From UBA710 sp051655145 (lineage in GTDB: Bacteria > Bacillota_I > Bacilli_A > Mycoplasmatales > Metamycoplasmataceae): a DNA stretch of 14,232 nt. Positions 8,137-14,232 of this stretch are shown one piece after another. The DNA is taken from assembly GCA_051655145.1 (NCBI GenBank), contig JBOFZK010000059.1, positions 1 through 14,232 of the forward strand, written 5' to 3'. The notes below the pieces were generated by a model. That model worked only from the letters and a program-made list of their open reading frames with translations, was not told where the DNA came from and made no database searches. The translations under genes were made by a program, and so were the position numbers. Positions within the stretch are counted from its first letter, which is position 1. Each line of letters opens with the position of its first letter.

Positions 8137-9321
8137 ATGAAATTTAAAAGAATAATAATGATAGTTACTGATTCGCTTGGAATTGGTGAAGATAAAGAAT
8201 CAAAAAAATTTGGAGATATTGGTGTTGATACATTTTATAATGTTTCAAAAACAGGATTACTTAATATTCCTACATGAAAAAAATTAGGAATTACATCAAT
8301 AGCAAATATTCATAATGCTGGAAAAATAAAAGAGCAAATAGGATATACAGCAAAAGTACATGAAATTTCAAATGGTAAAGATACTTTAACAGGTCATTGA
8401 GAAATGATGGGTATTTATACTACTATTCCTAAACCAGTTTTTCCTGATGGATTTCCTAAAGAATTAATTACAGAATTAGAAAAATATTTAGATGGAAGAA
8501 AAATAATTGGTAATTGTCCTGCATCAGGAACTGATATTATTGATAAATATGCAAATGATGAAAAAAATAATAATAAAATTATTGTTTATACATCAGCTGA
8601 TTCAGTTTTACAAATATGTGGAAATGAAAAAGATATTCCAGTTGAAAGATTATATTATTATTGTGAAAAAGCAAGAGAAATTTGTGATTCAAAACCAGAA
8701 TGAAATATAGGAAGAATTATTGCAAGACCTTATATAGAAGAAAATGGAAAATTTGTAAGAACATATAATAGAAAAGATTATGCTTGTGTTATTCCTCAAA
8801 AAACAATTTTAGACAAGTTGCAAGATGCCGGTGTAAAAGTAATTGGGATAGGGAAAATACCAAATATTTTTAATGATCAAGGTATTTCTGAATCACATCA
8901 CTCAAACGGAGATGAAGATGGAATGGACATTACTATTGATTTAGTTTCTAAAAATACAACTAATGAATTTATATTTTTAAATTTAGTTCAATTCGATTCT
9001 CATTATGGACATAGAAGAAAACCGGAAGGATATGCCGAAAATATTAATAAATTTGATATTAAATTAGCAAAACTTATTAATACCTTAAAAGAAGATGATT
9101 TATTATTAATAACATCAGATCACGGAAATGATCCAACATATAAAGGAACAGATCATACAAGAGAATATCTTCCAGCAACAATTTACTCTAAATCATTTAA
9201 AGGTAAATTCAAAAGATTACCTGATGTTGAATCATTAGCAACTCTTGGAAATATTGTAGCTAAAAATTTTGGTGTTCCAATGGCTGAAATTGGCGAAGAT
9301 ATTTTTGATAGTTTAAAATAA
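8137..9321 (+). CDS. deoB: Phosphopentomutase
   Basis: DeoB interconverts (deoxy)ribose 1-phosphate and 5-phosphate, linking nucleoside breakdown by phosphorylases to central carbon metabolism. The 394-residue length is normal for this alkaline-phosphatase-superfamily enzyme. Metal and catalytic residues are visible: D12 in VTDSLGIGED, the phospho-acceptor T85 in DTLTGHWE, D287 and H292 in FDSHYGH, D328 and H329 in TSDHGNDP, and H340 in DHTREY. These correspond within one residue to the positions I recall for the Bacillus cereus enzyme. W88 and two further Trp residues are TGA codons (8398-8400 and 8701-8703 among them), without which the gene would look like three fragments. It follows tRNA-Thr by 24 bases and ends directly against the convergent pseudouridine synthase gene, with no base between the two stops. 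Confidence 0.97.
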
Positions 9322-10035
9322 TTATTTTTTATTTTCAACAAGCATTTTTAATTTTTTAAGTTCAAATGGTTTTAGATTTCTATATTCTCCTACCATTAAT
9401 TTTTCACAAGTAATTCCACCGAAAGAAACTCTTTTAAGATCAATAACTTTTTTTCCGACTGTTTCAAAAATTTTCTTAACGTGGTGATAAGATCCTTCAT
9501 GTAAAGTAACTTGATAAGATCTATTTTCAATTATCAAAACCTGTTGCTTTGATTTTTTTTCATTAACAATTACTTTATCGCTATTTAAAAATTTTATTTC
9601 ATTTAAAGTAAGCTTCTCATTTAGCCTTGCTCTATATACTCTTGGTATTTCATATGAAGGGTGTGTTAATTTTGCAGCTAGATCTCCATCATTAGTAATA
9701 ATCAATACTCCTGTTGTATTGAAATCTAATCTTCCAACAGGGAATAAATAATCATTATCATTAATTAAAGAGGTGACAAGAGTTCTTCCTAAATTATCTT
9801 TTAAAGTACAAATAGTTTTCTTAGGTTTATTTAATAAATAATATTTTAAATCAGGCATTTCTTTTATAAGAACGCCATTAACAAAAACCTTATCATTTTT
9901 ATTAACCTTATCTCCAAGCTCAGCAATTTTTCCATTTATTTTTACTTTTTTTTCAATAATTAATTTTTCAGCTTCTCTTCTTGAAGCAACTCCGGCTTGC
10001 GATATATATTTTTGAACTCTTATATCATTAATCAT
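9322..10035 (-). CDS. rluB: Pseudouridine synthase, RluB/RsuA family
   Basis: The 237-residue enzyme has an N-terminal S4 RNA-binding domain (about residues 4-58, beginning RVQKYISQAGVASRREAE) and the RsuA/RluB/RluE/RluF catalytic domain with GRLDFNTTG, in which D104 is the catalytic aspartate, followed by LIITNDGDLA. The motif YRARL and the segment HEGSYHHVKKIFE, equivalent to the family's EGRNRQVRRM, follow. The likely target is a pseudouridine in 23S rRNA (RluB), but 16S rRNA (RsuA) cannot be excluded. No TGA-coded Trp occurs. The gene is single on this strand and its start appears to be leaderless, with a -10 box six bases upstream. Confidence 0.9.
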   Translation of the reverse strand: MINDIRVQKYISQAGVASRREAEKLIIEKKVKINGKIAELGDKVNKNDKVFVNGVLIKEMPDLKYYLLNKPKKTICTLKDNLGRTLVTSLINDNDYLFPVGRLDFNTTGVLIITNDGDLAAKLTHPSYEIPRVYRARLNEKLTLNEIKFLNSDKVIVNEKKSKQQVLIIENRSYQVTLHEGSYHHVKKIFETVGKKVIDLKRVSFGGITCEKLMVGEYRNLKPFELKKLKMLVENKK

Positions 10036-10041
10036 TTTTAA

Positions 10042-10050
10042 ATTTTATCA
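10042..10050 (-). promoter_or_regulatory. Extended -10 promoter (TGATAAAAT) for rluB
   Basis: On the minus strand TGATAAAAT is followed by six bases and then the rluB ATG (A at 10035). The geometry is the same as at 2597-2612, and again no Shine-Dalgarno site lies between, which predicts a leaderless transcript. Confidence 0.55.
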
Positions 10051-10081
10051 TTAAATATTATTTTAAATTTTATTTTTATAT

Positions 10082-10087
10082 TATAAT
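10082..10087 (+). promoter_or_regulatory. -10 box TATAAT for tRNA-Arg
   Basis: A perfect TATAAT lies 16 bases before the mature tRNA, predicting a start near 10094 and a leader of about ten bases. The -35 region is AT-rich without a recognisable box. The space 10036-10103 between rluB and the tRNA therefore carries two divergent promoters. Confidence 0.6.
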
Positions 10088-10103
10088 ACTACTTATATAA
10101 AAT

Positions 10104-10179
10104 GGTCGCGTAGCTCAGGGGATAGAGCACGTGCCTTCTAAGCATGTGGTCGGAGGTTCGAATCCTCCCGTGATCGCCA
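10104..10179 (+). tRNA. tRNA-Arg, anticodon UCU, CCA encoded
   Basis: The cloverleaf is complete: acceptor GGTCGCG/CGTGATC with two G-U pairs; D stem GCTC/GAGC; anticodon stem CGTGC/GCATG closing the loop CTTCTAA with anticodon TCT at 10137-10139; five-base variable loop; T stem GGAGG/CCTCC with loop TTCGAAT; discriminator G10176; CCA at 10177-10179. It would read AGA and AGG, the main arginine codons in the neighbouring genes, where AGA is very frequent. Confidence 0.96.
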
Positions 10180-10194
10180 TTTTTTTTTTTTTTT
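10180..10194 (+). terminator. T15 tract directly after tRNA-Arg
   Basis: Fifteen T residues follow the CCA without a gap. No separate GC-rich hairpin precedes them, but the tRNA's own T arm and acceptor stem lie immediately upstream, so the tract may end transcription of the tRNA. This is inferred from position only. Confidence 0.4.
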
Positions 10195-10239
10195 AAATAG
10201 AGGCTTTTTAATTTATTTTTTTAATTAAAATAAATTTAA

Positions 10240-10245
10240 TATAAA
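10240..10245 (+). promoter_or_regulatory. Possible -10 box TATAAA before the DUF3196-like gene
   Basis: TATAAAAT lies 11 bases before the ATG at 10257, so the mRNA leader would be only about three to five bases. There is no Shine-Dalgarno site. The region 10195-10256 otherwise holds an AT-only inverted repeat and no other recognisable element. Confidence 0.35.
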
Positions 10246-10256
10246 ATATTAATATT

Positions 10257-10964
10257 ATGAACGAGAAAAATTATTACGATGAAGTTATTGAGGAAATTAA
10301 AAAAATTTCTCAAACAGATAAACAACAAGCAATTTTAATTTTAAAAAAAGAATTAGCGATGCCATATATTCCTCAAAATTATGAAACAATAATGAAGGAA
10401 TTAGAGAAAAAATTGTTAGTTGATGAAAAGGGAAAACAAAAAACAGTTACTAGAGAAGAAATTATTGATGCTATTTTCAAAAAAGAAGATGGAATGATAA
10501 GCGGGGAAAGATTATTTTTAATCAATGAAATACCAAAATTTAATTGAGTAGGATATGAAAAAGATTTTGAAAAAGCATTCAATTCAAAAGATATAAAACA
10601 AAATATTAAAACAGTAATTTTTGAAAATTTAATAAATCAAAAAATTGATTTTGATTTTAAAATAGAAACTAAAACATTTAATCCTAAAAAATGTAATTCT
10701 ATTTTTCAAAGTGATTTCGTTTCAAAAAATATAAATGATATTGAATTAAATAGTGAAATTAAAGATACTATTGTTAAAAGAATCTCTGTTGAAGCTTTAA
10801 TTATGTTTGTATCAAGTTTATTCCCAGATAATATAGATTTAAAATATAAAGATATAACAAAAGATCTTATCAACGTAAGTAATTTTTTATTAGGAAAAAT
10901 AAGTGAAGAAAAATTAAGTGATATAGCTAAAAAAATATCTTCAGTTATTATAAATAATAATTAA
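10257..10964 (+). CDS. Conserved hypothetical protein, probably DUF3196 family
   Basis: The 235-residue protein is soluble, charged and predicted from composition to be mostly helical, with no signal peptide or membrane segment. From its position directly before trigger factor and its N-terminal pattern (YDEVIEEIKK, then LKKELAMPYIPQNYE) I assign it to the mollicute family typified by M. genitalium MG237 and M. pneumoniae MPN330, which lies next to tig there as well and for which I recall a helical-repeat structure but no known function. Two halves can be seen: the N-terminal half (1-95) and, after the TGA-encoded Trp97, a C-terminal half rich in Ile, Asn and Lys. The ATG lacks a Shine-Dalgarno site. 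The tig start follows 27 bases after the stop, so a shared transcript is likely. The family call comes from memory and synteny, not a search. Confidence 0.7.
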
Positions 10965-10991
10965 AAAAATAAATTAAGAAAAGAGAAAATT

Positions 10992-12305
10992 ATGAAATTA
11001 AAAAGAGAATTAAATGAGAAAAAATCAGAATTAGAAATAACAGTTATTTTTGATAAAACTGAATGAAAAAAACAACAAGAAAAATCATTTAATAAAATGC
11101 TTAAAGCTTTATCTGCAAAAGGTTTTAGAAAAGGTGCTGTTCCTAAAGAATTCGCTATTAAAAATAAATTAATAGTTGATTCTGATGTTTGGTATGAAGC
11201 AATCGAAGGATTATTAGATAAAGGGGCAAAAGAAGCTTTTAAAGAAATAAAAGAAACAGATGAAATTCTTTCATCTCCAACATATAAAGTAGAAAAAGTT
11301 TCTAATGAGGAATTAGAAATAATTTATGTTTATCCAATATTTACAGATATTGAAATTAAAAAATATAAAGGTCTTAAATTACCATATAAATTAATGACTG
11401 AAAAAGAATTAAAAGAAAGTGTTGAAAAACAAGTAGAAGATTATGCTTCTAAATCTTCTCTTTGACTTCCAAAAGAAGGCAAAGATATTAAAGTAGAAAA
11501 TGGAAACCAAATTATTTTTGATTTTAAAGGAAAAATTGATGGTAAATATTTTGAAGGTGGAGAAGCAAAAGGGTTTGAATTAATAATTGGTTCAAAATCA
11601 TTTATTCCTGGTTTTGAAGATAAATTAATAGGAAAAACTATTGATAAAGATTATGAAATAAAAGTTAATTTCCCTAAAGATTATCATGCTGAAGAATTAA
11701 AAGGTAAAGAAGCAATTTTTGAAATTAAAATAAGTACTATTAAATTTAAAGAACAAGAAAAAGTAAATGATGAATTTGTTAAAAGACAAAATATTGAAAA
11801 TGTAAAAACAGTTGAAGAATTTAAAGCATATTTATATGATTTAACTAAAAGAGAAAATGAAGAAAAAACTAAAACAAAATTTTTAGATGAATTTATGAAA
11901 AAAGTTATTTCAGAAAATAAATTTGAAGTACCTCAAACAATAACATTAAAAGAATTCCAAAGACTAATTGAAGAACTTGATAAAAATATTGAAAGATTTG
12001 GAATGAAAAGAAAAGATTATATAGCAATGACAGGGAAAGACGAAAAAAGTTTCCAAAAAGAAATGTTTGAAAGAGCAGAAGAGTCAGTTAAACAATTTTT
12101 TATTTTCCTTAAAGTAGTTAAAGATGAGAAAATCGAACCTAAAGATAAAGATTATGATGATCAATATGAATTAATTGCTAAATATAGAGGTTTAAAAACT
12201 AAAGAAGAAATCAAAAAACTAAAAGAAGAAGTTAAAAAGGAAGAGTTAAAATCAAGAATAATAGATAAATTATTTAGAGATTTTATTGTTAAAAATAATC
12301 AATAA
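10992..12305 (+). CDS. tig: Trigger factor (ribosome-associated chaperone and prolyl isomerase)
   Basis: Trigger factor binds at the ribosomal exit tunnel and shields nascent chains. The 437-residue protein shows all three parts: an N-terminal ribosome-binding domain with the signature GFRKGAVP (residues 44-51, matching GFRxGxxP), a central FKBP-type domain (about 160-250, with IIFDFKGKIDGKYFEGG, LIIGSKSFIPGFED, LIGK and the NFPKDYHAEELKGKEA segment), and a long helical C-terminal chaperone domain ending in a Lys/Glu-rich tail. Trp residues at 11064-11066 and 11463-11465 are TGA codons. The length is near the usual 430 residues. Only a weak purine stretch (AAGAGA) precedes the ATG. Its TAA overlaps the ATG of the Smr gene by one base. 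Confidence 0.96.
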
Positions 12306-12547
12306 TGTTGTCATTAGATTTACATGGTTATACAGAAAATGAAGCAGTAGCTAAAGTTTTAAATTTTATTCTTGAATTTGAATATGATGACCATGAAGAT
12401 GAAGCTATTATAATAACCGGAAAAGGTTTCGGTTCTATGAATATTATTGCAATAGATATTTTAGATGAAAAAGATGGTTTAAATTATGAAATCATTAATA
12501 ATGGTGGCGCAATTCTTATAAAAAAAATTAATAACCATATTTTTTAA
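12305..12547 (+). CDS. Small stand-alone Smr-domain protein
   Basis: The 80-residue protein consists of a single Smr domain, the module found at the C-terminus of MutS2 and in small MutS-related nucleases. The start, LDLHGYTENEA (DLHG at 5-8), and the second motif, IITGKGFGSMN (about 37-47), match the DLHGxxxxEA and HGxGxG patterns. In the second motif the usual His is Thr, and the usual chain of basic residues after it is absent. Smr domains of bacteria are endonucleases acting on branched DNA or on mRNA in collided ribosomes; whether this one is active is uncertain given the altered motif. The ATG overlaps the tig stop by one base, implying translational coupling. The last 20 bases overlap the convergent era gene. 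Confidence 0.85.
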   Translation: MLSLDLHGYTENEAVAKVLNFILEFEYDDHEDEAIIITGKGFGSMNIIAIDILDEKDGLNYEIINNGGAILIKKINNHIF

Positions 12548-13409
12548 GTTTTTTAGGATCATTTTTTCAATTTTTATCAACTAAAACTTTTGTTTGAAGA
12601 TAAACATTTTTATCTAATTGTAATTCTATTTTCTTTCTCGCATCAGAACCGATTCTTTTAATCATTGAACCATTTTTCCCAATTAAAATAGCTTTTTGCG
12701 ATTCTTTTGAAACAATAATATTTGCTTCAATTTTTGTTTTATTTTCATCACTTTCATCAAAACCTACTATTTCAATTAATATTGCATGAGGAATTTCATC
12801 TCTTAAATTGTTAATAGCACTCTCTCTAATTTTTTCTTTTGCTAAAAATGCAATAGACTTATCTGTTATATCATTGGGATCATAAAAAAACTCTGATTCA
12901 TAAGTATATTTATATAATTCTTTAATTAATCCATCAATAGATTTTTTATTTTTATTCGAAATACAAATAACATCGTTCATATTTTTTTCTAAAAAATAAT
13001 CTTTTTTTTCTTGAATAATTTTAGGATCATTAATTAAATCAATTTTAGTAATAAGAGCAATTTTAGGAATTTCTAAATCTTTTATTTTTTCTAATATAAA
13101 ATCATCCCCTCTTCAAATTTCTTCATTTGCTGGTTGTAAAAATAAAATTAAATCATTTTCATTTATTGACTCAAATGATTTTTTATTTAAAGTCTCACCA
13201 AAAACACTTTGTTTTTTATGGATTCCAGGAGTATCTGTAAAAATTAACTGATAATTTTCATTAGTATAAACTCCAATTATTTGATCTCTAGTTGTTTGTG
13301 CTTTTGATGAAACGATTGCTAAATTATAATTTAGAATATTATTAAGCAATGTAGATTTACCTGCATTAGGTCTTCCGATTATTGAAATAAAGCAAATTCT
13401 TTTATCCAC
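12528..13409 (-). CDS. era: GTPase Era (16S rRNA maturation)
   Basis: Era is a GTP-binding KH-domain protein that binds the 3' end of 16S rRNA and helps 30S assembly. The 293-residue protein has G1 GRPNAGKST (12-20), the G2 switch region with TTRD, G3 DTPG (59-62), a G4 motif TKID where NKxD is usual, and a C-terminal KH domain with the loop GKNGSMIK, ending in the family's characteristic WKNDPKKLKKYGY. Trp codons at 13113-13115 and 12567-12569 are TGA; both fall in conserved places, so the apparent two fragments are one gene. The start is GTG: GTG at 13409-13407 overlaps the cdd TAG by one base, with AAGG upstream as ribosome site. The 3' end overlaps the convergent Smr gene by 20 bases. Confidence 0.95.
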
Positions 13410-13801
13410 TAATTAACCTTTAATTCCTTTAATTCAACTTTATAAGGAATTAAATTTGAAAGCTTTTCAACTTTAAAATTGCCATCATTACTATACATTA
13501 CAACATCAATATTGTAATCTAAATGTTCTGCTAAATTTTGTCTACATGAACCGCATGGAGGAAGAATTTCTTTTGAATCAGGAGAAAAGACATGAACTCT
13601 TATCGCTTCTTTAAGATTTACCCCTAAAGAATAAGCTACTGAAATTGCAGATCTTTCAGCGCATGTTGAATTTGGATATGAAACATTTTCAACATTTACA
13701 CCTTTTATTATTTTGTCTTTTAGTTCGATAATACAAGCCACTCTAAAATTTGAATATTTAGCATATGAATTATTTGCTAATTTTATTAACTTTTCTAACA
13801 T
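13409..13801 (-). CDS. cdd: Cytidine deaminase
   Basis: The enzyme deaminates cytidine and deoxycytidine to uridine and deoxyuridine in pyrimidine salvage. The 130-residue length fits the homotetrameric zinc form. The catalytic motif CAERSA (C47 zinc ligand, E49 proton shuttle) and PPCGSCRQ (C83, C86 zinc ligands) are intact, and the N-terminal AYAKYSNFRVAC-like segment for substrate binding is present as SYAKYSNFRVAC. An AAGAGGT ribosome site (13805-13811) precedes the ATG. It lies between ybeY (16 bases upstream) and era (one-base overlap), an order common in low-GC Gram-positives. Confidence 0.96.
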   Translation of the reverse strand: MLEKLIKLANNSYAKYSNFRVACIIELKDKIIKGVNVENVSYPNSTCAERSAISVAYSLGVNLKEAIRVHVFSPDSKEILPPCGSCRQNLAEHLDYNIDVVMYSNDGNFKVEKLSNLIPYKVELKELKVN

Positions 13802-13804
13802 AAT

Positions 13805-13811
13805 ACCTCTT
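13805..13811 (-). promoter_or_regulatory. Shine-Dalgarno site AAGAGGT for cdd
   Basis: On the minus strand AAGAGGT lies three bases before the cdd ATG when the whole match is counted, with the AGAGG core five bases or so away. It sits within the 16-base gap after the ybeY stop. Confidence 0.55.
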
Positions 13812-13817
13812 TAATAA

Positions 13818-14232
13818 TTAATATCTTTTAATTGATAATTCATTAATAATATTATAGACTTTTTTATTAAATTCTTTTTCTTCTTCAATATTAGCCTTAT
13901 GGTCATATCCTAAAAGATGTATTAATCCATGTGTAAAAAGAAAACAAAATTCTCTTCTTATAGAATGGTTGAGTTCATCTGCTTGTGTTTGAATTTTCTC
14001 ATAAGATAATATTATTTCTCCTAAAGGTTTTGAAACATCATTATTAAAGTTAATAAACCCATCAAATGGGAATGATAAAATATCTGTTTCTTTGTTTATT
14101 CCTCTAGAATTTTTTGAAATTTTTTTCATTTTTTTATTATTTGTTATCATTACATCAACATAAGAATTTTTATGTTCAGGATAGTATTTTTTAAATACAT
14201 TAAAAATATTTTTAAAATCATCTTTAAATAAG
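13818..14232 (-). CDS. ybeY: Endoribonuclease YbeY (rRNA maturation factor), N-terminus outside the window
   Basis: YbeY is a zinc-dependent single-strand RNase involved in 16S rRNA 3'-end maturation and ribosome quality control. The 137 visible residues contain the conserved RGINKETDILSFPF segment and the metal-binding H-x3-H-x5-H motif in THGLIHLLGYDH, which is the family hallmark. The frame is open to the right edge of the window (LFKDDFKNIFNVF...), so the true start lies beyond 14232; the ATG at 14150 is internal because family members have a conserved beta strand before it (YVDVMITN). It heads the visible ybeY-cdd-era cluster, whose products join rRNA maturation and salvage. Confidence 0.95.
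   Translation of the reverse strand, partial: LFKDDFKNIFNVFKKYYPEHKNSYVDVMITNNKKMKKISKNSRGINKETDILSFPFDGFINFNNDVSKPLGEIILSYEKIQTQADELNHSIRREFCFLFTHGLIHLLGYDHKANIEEEKEFNKKVYNIINELSIKRY

Noticed and set aside
8121..8147. Tiny open frame (MTGVKNEI) overlapping the deoB start in another frame
   Set aside because: Eight codons with no ribosome site; the GGGGT element lies inside it and serves the deoB ATG better. Too little to call a regulatory leader peptide.
8507..8710. Second plus-strand open frame inside deoB
   Set aside because: It is out of frame with deoB, whose frame carries all catalytic motifs.
10210..10236. Inverted repeat AATTTATTTT with a seven-base loop, as a terminator
   Set aside because: The ten-pair stem has only A-T pairs and no T tract directly follows; it would be very weak and such repeats are expected by chance here.

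Overview
The window is a very A+T-rich stretch of a mollicute chromosome, most likely a Mycoplasma-type organism. The strongest evidence is the genetic code. In tmk, glyS, dnaG, deoB, tig, era, the ROK kinase and the C-terminal part of dnaX, the reading frame only continues if TGA is read as tryptophan (for example W83 of Tmk at 2179-2181 and the two adjacent Trp codons at 5040-5045 in glyS). Each apparent truncation disappears with that code, and the rejoined proteins have normal family length and motifs. Gene content is a compact housekeeping set; I see no insertion sequence, phage, CRISPR array or rRNA.

Layout. 1-2559 (+): replication and repair cluster dnaX (3' part), ybaB/ebfC, recR, tmk. 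2612-3166 (+): an unrecognised two-pass membrane protein with what looks like its own promoter. 3176-4123 (-): ROK-family sugar kinase. 4230-8004 (+): a Pro/Gln-rich protein ending in a SHOCT-like domain, then glyS and dnaG. 8038-9321 (+): tRNA-Thr(GGU) immediately followed by deoB. 9322-10035 (-): RluB-type pseudouridine synthase. 10104-10179 (+): tRNA-Arg(UCU). 10257-12547 (+): a DUF3196-like protein, trigger factor and a stand-alone Smr-domain protein. 12528-14232 (-): ybeY (partial), cdd and era in one tightly packed operon.

How the genes work together. The left cluster supplies clamp-loader, recombination-mediator and dTTP-synthesis functions. glyS and dnaG pair a translation enzyme with primase, an order I recall from other mycoplasmas, but the sigma factor gene that usually follows dnaG is replaced here by tRNA-Thr and deoB. 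deoB and cdd both belong to nucleoside salvage, on which these organisms depend. tig, ybeY, era and rluB serve protein folding and ribosome maturation.

Regulatory picture. Shine-Dalgarno sites are clear only for some genes (ybaB, the SHOCT protein, the ROK kinase, cdd). At three others (2612, 6253 and 10035 on the minus strand) a TATAAT-like box ends exactly six bases before the start codon, which predicts leaderless mRNAs. The three convergent gene pairs have 9, 0 and -20 bases between stop codons and no recognisable terminator. I did not find a convincing new multi-gene system; the least explained items are the SHOCT protein, the two-pass membrane protein and the repeat-containing DnaX linker.
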